DNA from: Heterocephalus glaber
Lineage: Eukaryota; Chordata; Mammalia; Rodentia; Bathyergidae
DNA: 64,000 nt
NCBI RefSeq assembly: GCF_000247695.1
Contig: NW_004624804.1
Span: forward strand, 10,567,329-10,631,328
Direction: 5' to 3'
This document shows positions 62,501 through 64,000 of this stretch, one piece after another (positions within the stretch are counted from its first letter, which is position 1; each line of letters starts with the position of its first letter). The notes beneath the pieces are model-generated. The model did no database searches. It was given only the letters and a program-made list of their open reading frames with translations, and had not been told where the DNA came from. The translations under genes and the position numbers were made by a program.

Positions 62501-63553
62501 AAGGCTGGGGGGCTCAGTGGGACTCACCATCCCAAGCCTGGGCACGACCCACCCCCCAGCCCTCAGCTGGACCCTCCCCCAGCCCCTCCCCGCCCCGATG
62601 TGTGCATGGCTGACCCTGAGGGACTCAGCTCAGAGTCTGGGAGGGCAGAGAGGCTACGGGAGAAGGAGAAGGTGCAGGGGCGAGTGGGCCGCCGGGCCCT
62701 GGGCCGAGCCAAGCCAGCATCCCCTGTGCGGCGCCTGGATCTTCGGGGAAAACGCTCCCCGACCCCTGGTAAAGGGCCTGTAGATCGAGCATCCCGGGCC
62801 CCACCCCGACCACGCAGCACCGCAAGCCAGGCCACCCCAGCAGAGGAAAAGGATGGACACAGCCCAGTGTCTAAAGGCCTCATCAATGGACTCAAGGCCG
62901 GACCCAGTGAGTATATCATGGAGCACAGGACAATGTGGGTTGGGCCTGGGTGTGGACTGGCCCAAAGGCTCCAGCAGTGGGAGAGAGGGGGAAGGTGCCA
63001 ATGCGTTCTGGTTTTCCTCTACAATGTCTCCTGGCTTGTCTCCACAGTGGCCTTGGGGTCCAAGGGTGGCTCTGGCCCCCCTGTATATGTGGATCTCGCC
63101 TATATCCCCAATCATTGCAGTGGTAAGACTGCTGACCTTGACTTCTTCCGTCGTGTGCGTGCATCCTACTACGTGGTCAGTGGGAATGACCCTACCAATG
63201 GCGAGCCAAGCCGAGCAGTGCTGGATGCCCTGCTGGAGGGCAAGGCCCAGTGGGGGGAGAATCTTCAGGTGAGTAGCACCAGAGTGTTCTGGCCAGAGCT
63301 CGCTCAGACGCACAGTGGGACTGTTCCTAAACAGGGCCCCTTCTCCCTCCGCTTCCCACCACGCTCTCACCTCTGACATGCCTTATCTCCTTCCCAGGTG
63401 ACTCTGATCCCTACTCATGACACGGAGGTGACGCGTCAGTGGTACCAGCAGACTCATGAGCAGCAGCAGCAGCTGAATGTCTTGGTCCTGGCTAGCAGCA
63501 GCACTGTGGTCATGCAGGATGAATCCTTCCCAGCCTGCAAGATCGAGTTCTGA
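44386..63553 (+). CDS. MAP1A: MAP1A, microtubule-associated protein 1A precursor (heavy chain plus light chain LC2)
   Basis: Large neuronal MAP that binds microtubules and, in the family, is cleaved into a heavy chain and a C-terminal light chain (LC2). Exons: 44386-44581, 45483-45581, 53860-53942, 54232-54372, 54590-62906, 63048-63268 and 63398-63553; phases are consistent and total 3070 codons plus stop. The start at 44386 has a strong context (GCCATGG); an in-frame ATG at 44344 would add 14 residues in weaker context. The short form starts at 54740 (MDGVAEFSEYVSETVDVP), 2847 residues. In short-form numbering: degenerate metallo-beta-lactamase-like domain ~30-300, Lys/Glu-rich KKE-type microtubule-binding region ~317-477, acidic run ~664-673, hexad repeat region ~1352-1634, Pro-rich region ~1840-2620, and a light-chain region from about DVCMADPEGL (~2620) to the end VVMQDESFPACKIEF. 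The LC2 start is inferred by analogy with MAP1B. No frameshift was seen. Identity is very secure. Confidence 0.97.
45483..45581 (+). CDS. MAP1A: MAP1A exon 2 (long isoform)
   Basis: Encodes ILSWNIDLSSFDLNQQLRLF and ITRHLAHFSEVK. The acceptor is CTCTCACAG and the donor AAAG|GTTAGG. Confidence 0.93.
46087..46275 (+). mobile_element. B1-dID dimeric SINE, MAP1A intron 2
   Basis: A B1 part, then GTATAGCTTAATGACAAAGT and CCATCCCCAG. Confidence 0.82.
47223..47308 (-). mobile_element. ID-like SINE, MAP1A intron 2
   Basis: Flanked by CTGCTAGACCTTTT on both sides. Very little diverged. Confidence 0.95.
48033..48120 (+). mobile_element. ID-related SINE, older
   Basis: GCAGTGGCTCAGTGGTTTGG, ending GTTCAATCCCCAGGA. 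Confidence 0.78.
49219..49334 (-). mobile_element. B1 SINE, single internal copy
   Basis: TTTGAGACAGGGTCTCACTA ... GGGATTACAGGTGTGTGCC. Confidence 0.9.
51812..51843 (+). repeat. G-rich run with quadruplex potential
   Basis: Alternating G5T/G4T blocks give at least five runs of four or more G within 32 bases, inside the intronic GC-rich block. Confidence 0.6.
51860..51898 (+). repeat. Short tandem repeat, unit near CACTCCCGC
   Basis: Three to four copies of a 9-bp unit, the last ones diverged. Confidence 0.6.
53860..53942 (+). CDS. MAP1A: MAP1A exon 3
   Basis: Encodes QRTLCHQSDTLETIILVNPS, then AESISSE. The acceptor is CTCTCTCAG and the donor GAG|GTAAGG. Confidence 0.94.
54017..54078 (+). 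mobile_element. ID-like SINE, internally deleted, MAP1A intron 3
   Basis: A diverged ID-like unit with the B-box side shortened, ending CGATCCCCGGTACC plus A-tail. The flanks carry similar AAAAGactTTGC sequences. Confidence 0.75.
54232..54372 (+). CDS. MAP1A: MAP1A exon 4
   Basis: Encodes VHHLLSSPSAHKLLILSGQS and continues to TYSYRDFAQVLHKPE, exactly 47 codons. The acceptor is CTCTCCAG and the donor GAG|GTGAAC. Confidence 0.95.
54590..62906 (+). CDS. MAP1A: MAP1A giant exon 5 (8.3 kb)
   Basis: This single exon carries about 90% of the protein. It opens with IAQLFSNRDPGIQALLTVSC and includes the short-isoform ATG at 54740 (ACCATGG context). It ends ...KGLINGLKAGP plus the first base of a Met codon. 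The acceptor is TCCTCTAG and the donor CCCA|GTGAGT. It is open throughout. Confidence 0.97.
55960..56110 (+). repeat. MAP1A: KKE/KKD-rich microtubule-binding coding repeat
   Basis: Codes for EKKDKEKKEIKKERKELKKD and then KKEEKRKD. Repeated KKE/KKD units are the classic MAP1 microtubule-binding signature. Confidence 0.85.
56728..56757 (+). repeat. MAP1A: GAG triplet run coding for poly-Glu in MAP1A
   Basis: GAC followed by eight GAG codons; probably length-variable between individuals or species. Confidence 0.8.
58794..59640 (+). repeat. MAP1A: MAP1A hexad repeat region (LEQKDK-type)
   Basis: Imperfect coding repeats of about six residues, typically ALEQKD/KALEPKDK/TPEEKD, run for roughly 280 residues. 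The charge pattern predicts extended or coiled-coil-like structure. Confidence 0.85.
62907..63047 (+). other. MAP1A: MAP1A intron 5, 141 bp, open in the coding frame
   Basis: The intron has normal GTGAGT and CCACAG borders, but its length is a multiple of three and it has no stop in the exon 5 frame. It could add 47 residues if retained. Confidence 0.85.
63048..63268 (+). CDS. MAP1A: MAP1A exon 6 (light chain)
   Basis: Encodes MALGSKGGSGPPVYVDLAYI, then PNHCSGKTADLDFFRRVRAS and YYVVSGNDP... through AQWGENLQ, highly conserved in MAP1 family light chains. Acceptor TCCACAG, donor CAG|GTGAGT. Confidence 0.97.
63398..63553 (+). CDS. MAP1A: MAP1A exon 7 with stop codon
   Basis: Encodes VTLIPTHDTEVTRQWYQQTH... 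to SSTVVMQDESFPACKIEF, then TGA at 63551-63553. The acceptor is CTTCCCAG. Confidence 0.97.
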   Translation: MTLIPTHDTEVTRQWYQQTHEQQQQLNVLVLASSSTVVMQDESFPACKIEF

Positions 63554-64000
63554 AAGAACCACCCTCCCTGAGGATCCAGTCCCCCAGCTCCTTTAGAGAA
63601 TGGCTGCAGCTGTGTCCTCTGGGGTTGAGGGAGATGGAGCTAGGACTGGGAGATGTCTTGTTGCAGGGACTTGGGCTGGGCTAAATGGGAGGTACTGTCC
63701 TCCTCATCCATTCCTGAGAGGGGTCTCAAAACCAAAAGTAATAAGGGAGAGCACAAGGAGACGGTCCTAATTGAAGCTAGGAGGTCATCTGATGCCTGAG
63801 GACCCCAAGTGATGCCCTGCGCAGCACTCTCAGATGCTGGTATTGGATGGGGCATGAGGATGGGTCTCAGAGAGCAGCCTCCTCTTGTGGAAGGAGACTG
63901 TATCCCCAACCCCAGGGGCCTCCTTATCTCCATTTGATATCCCAGGAAGGATTCCCGATAGTCATTTGTGACCTGGAGGTGGGATACTATCAGTGAGGTA
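63554..64000 (+). other. MAP1A: MAP1A 3' untranslated region, partial
   Basis: No AATAAA or ATTAAA was seen before the right edge, so the transcript probably ends outside the window. No other gene is recognisable here. Confidence 0.75.

Noticed and set aside
62907..63376. Continuation of the giant MAP1A reading frame past 62906 to a stop at 63374-63376
   Set aside because: The extension reads through intron 5, exon 6 and part of intron 6. Normal splice sites and the conserved C-terminus in exons 6-7 show the true structure.

Overview
The window is nuclear DNA from a mammal, most likely a non-murid rodent. It has large introns with GT-AG borders, CpG-island promoters and very many young SINEs of two kinds: tRNA-derived ID-like units (A box around GATTTAGCTCAGTGG, ending GATCCCCGGTACC plus A-tail) and 7SL-derived B1 units with the internal duplication. 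Dimers of the two (B1-dID type) are also common. That SINE mix, with no B2 seen, fits rodents such as Castoridae/Castorimorpha or Sciuromorpha; the exact species is not determined.

Two protein-coding genes are supported, in the arrangement known from human 15q15. On the minus strand, about 1-23.6 kb holds the 5' part of TP53BP1 (53BP1, DNA double-strand-break repair). Its CpG-island promoter, a 5' exon with an upstream ATG, and ten further coding exons encode residues 1-445; the gene continues beyond the left edge. On the plus strand, 44.3-63.55 kb holds complete MAP1A (neuronal microtubule-associated protein 1A): seven coding exons, one of them 8.3 kb, predicting 3070 residues (long form) or 2847 residues (short form from an internal ATG). 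A second GC-rich block in MAP1A intron 2 (50.9-52.1 kb) is a good candidate for an alternative promoter.

The 20 kb between the genes (23.7-43.5 kb) contains no gene I can support. It is a graveyard of old mobile elements: L2 and L1 LINEs, MaLR-type LTRs, a Tigger/pogo-like DNA transposon relic and MIR, overprinted by young SINEs, many with clear target-site duplications. The two genes act in different processes and are simply neighbours in conserved synteny. No bacterial, CRISPR, rRNA or functional tRNA features were seen.

The most unusual observations are: a B1 insertion whose target-site duplication copies the 5' splice site of TP53BP1 exon 3; a local duplication with filled and empty states of an ID insertion; an L1 containing an LTR containing a SINE, plus an unidentified ~460-bp insert in the same L1; a 29-bp-arm palindrome at a B1 junction; and a MAP1A intron that is open, in frame and a multiple of three.
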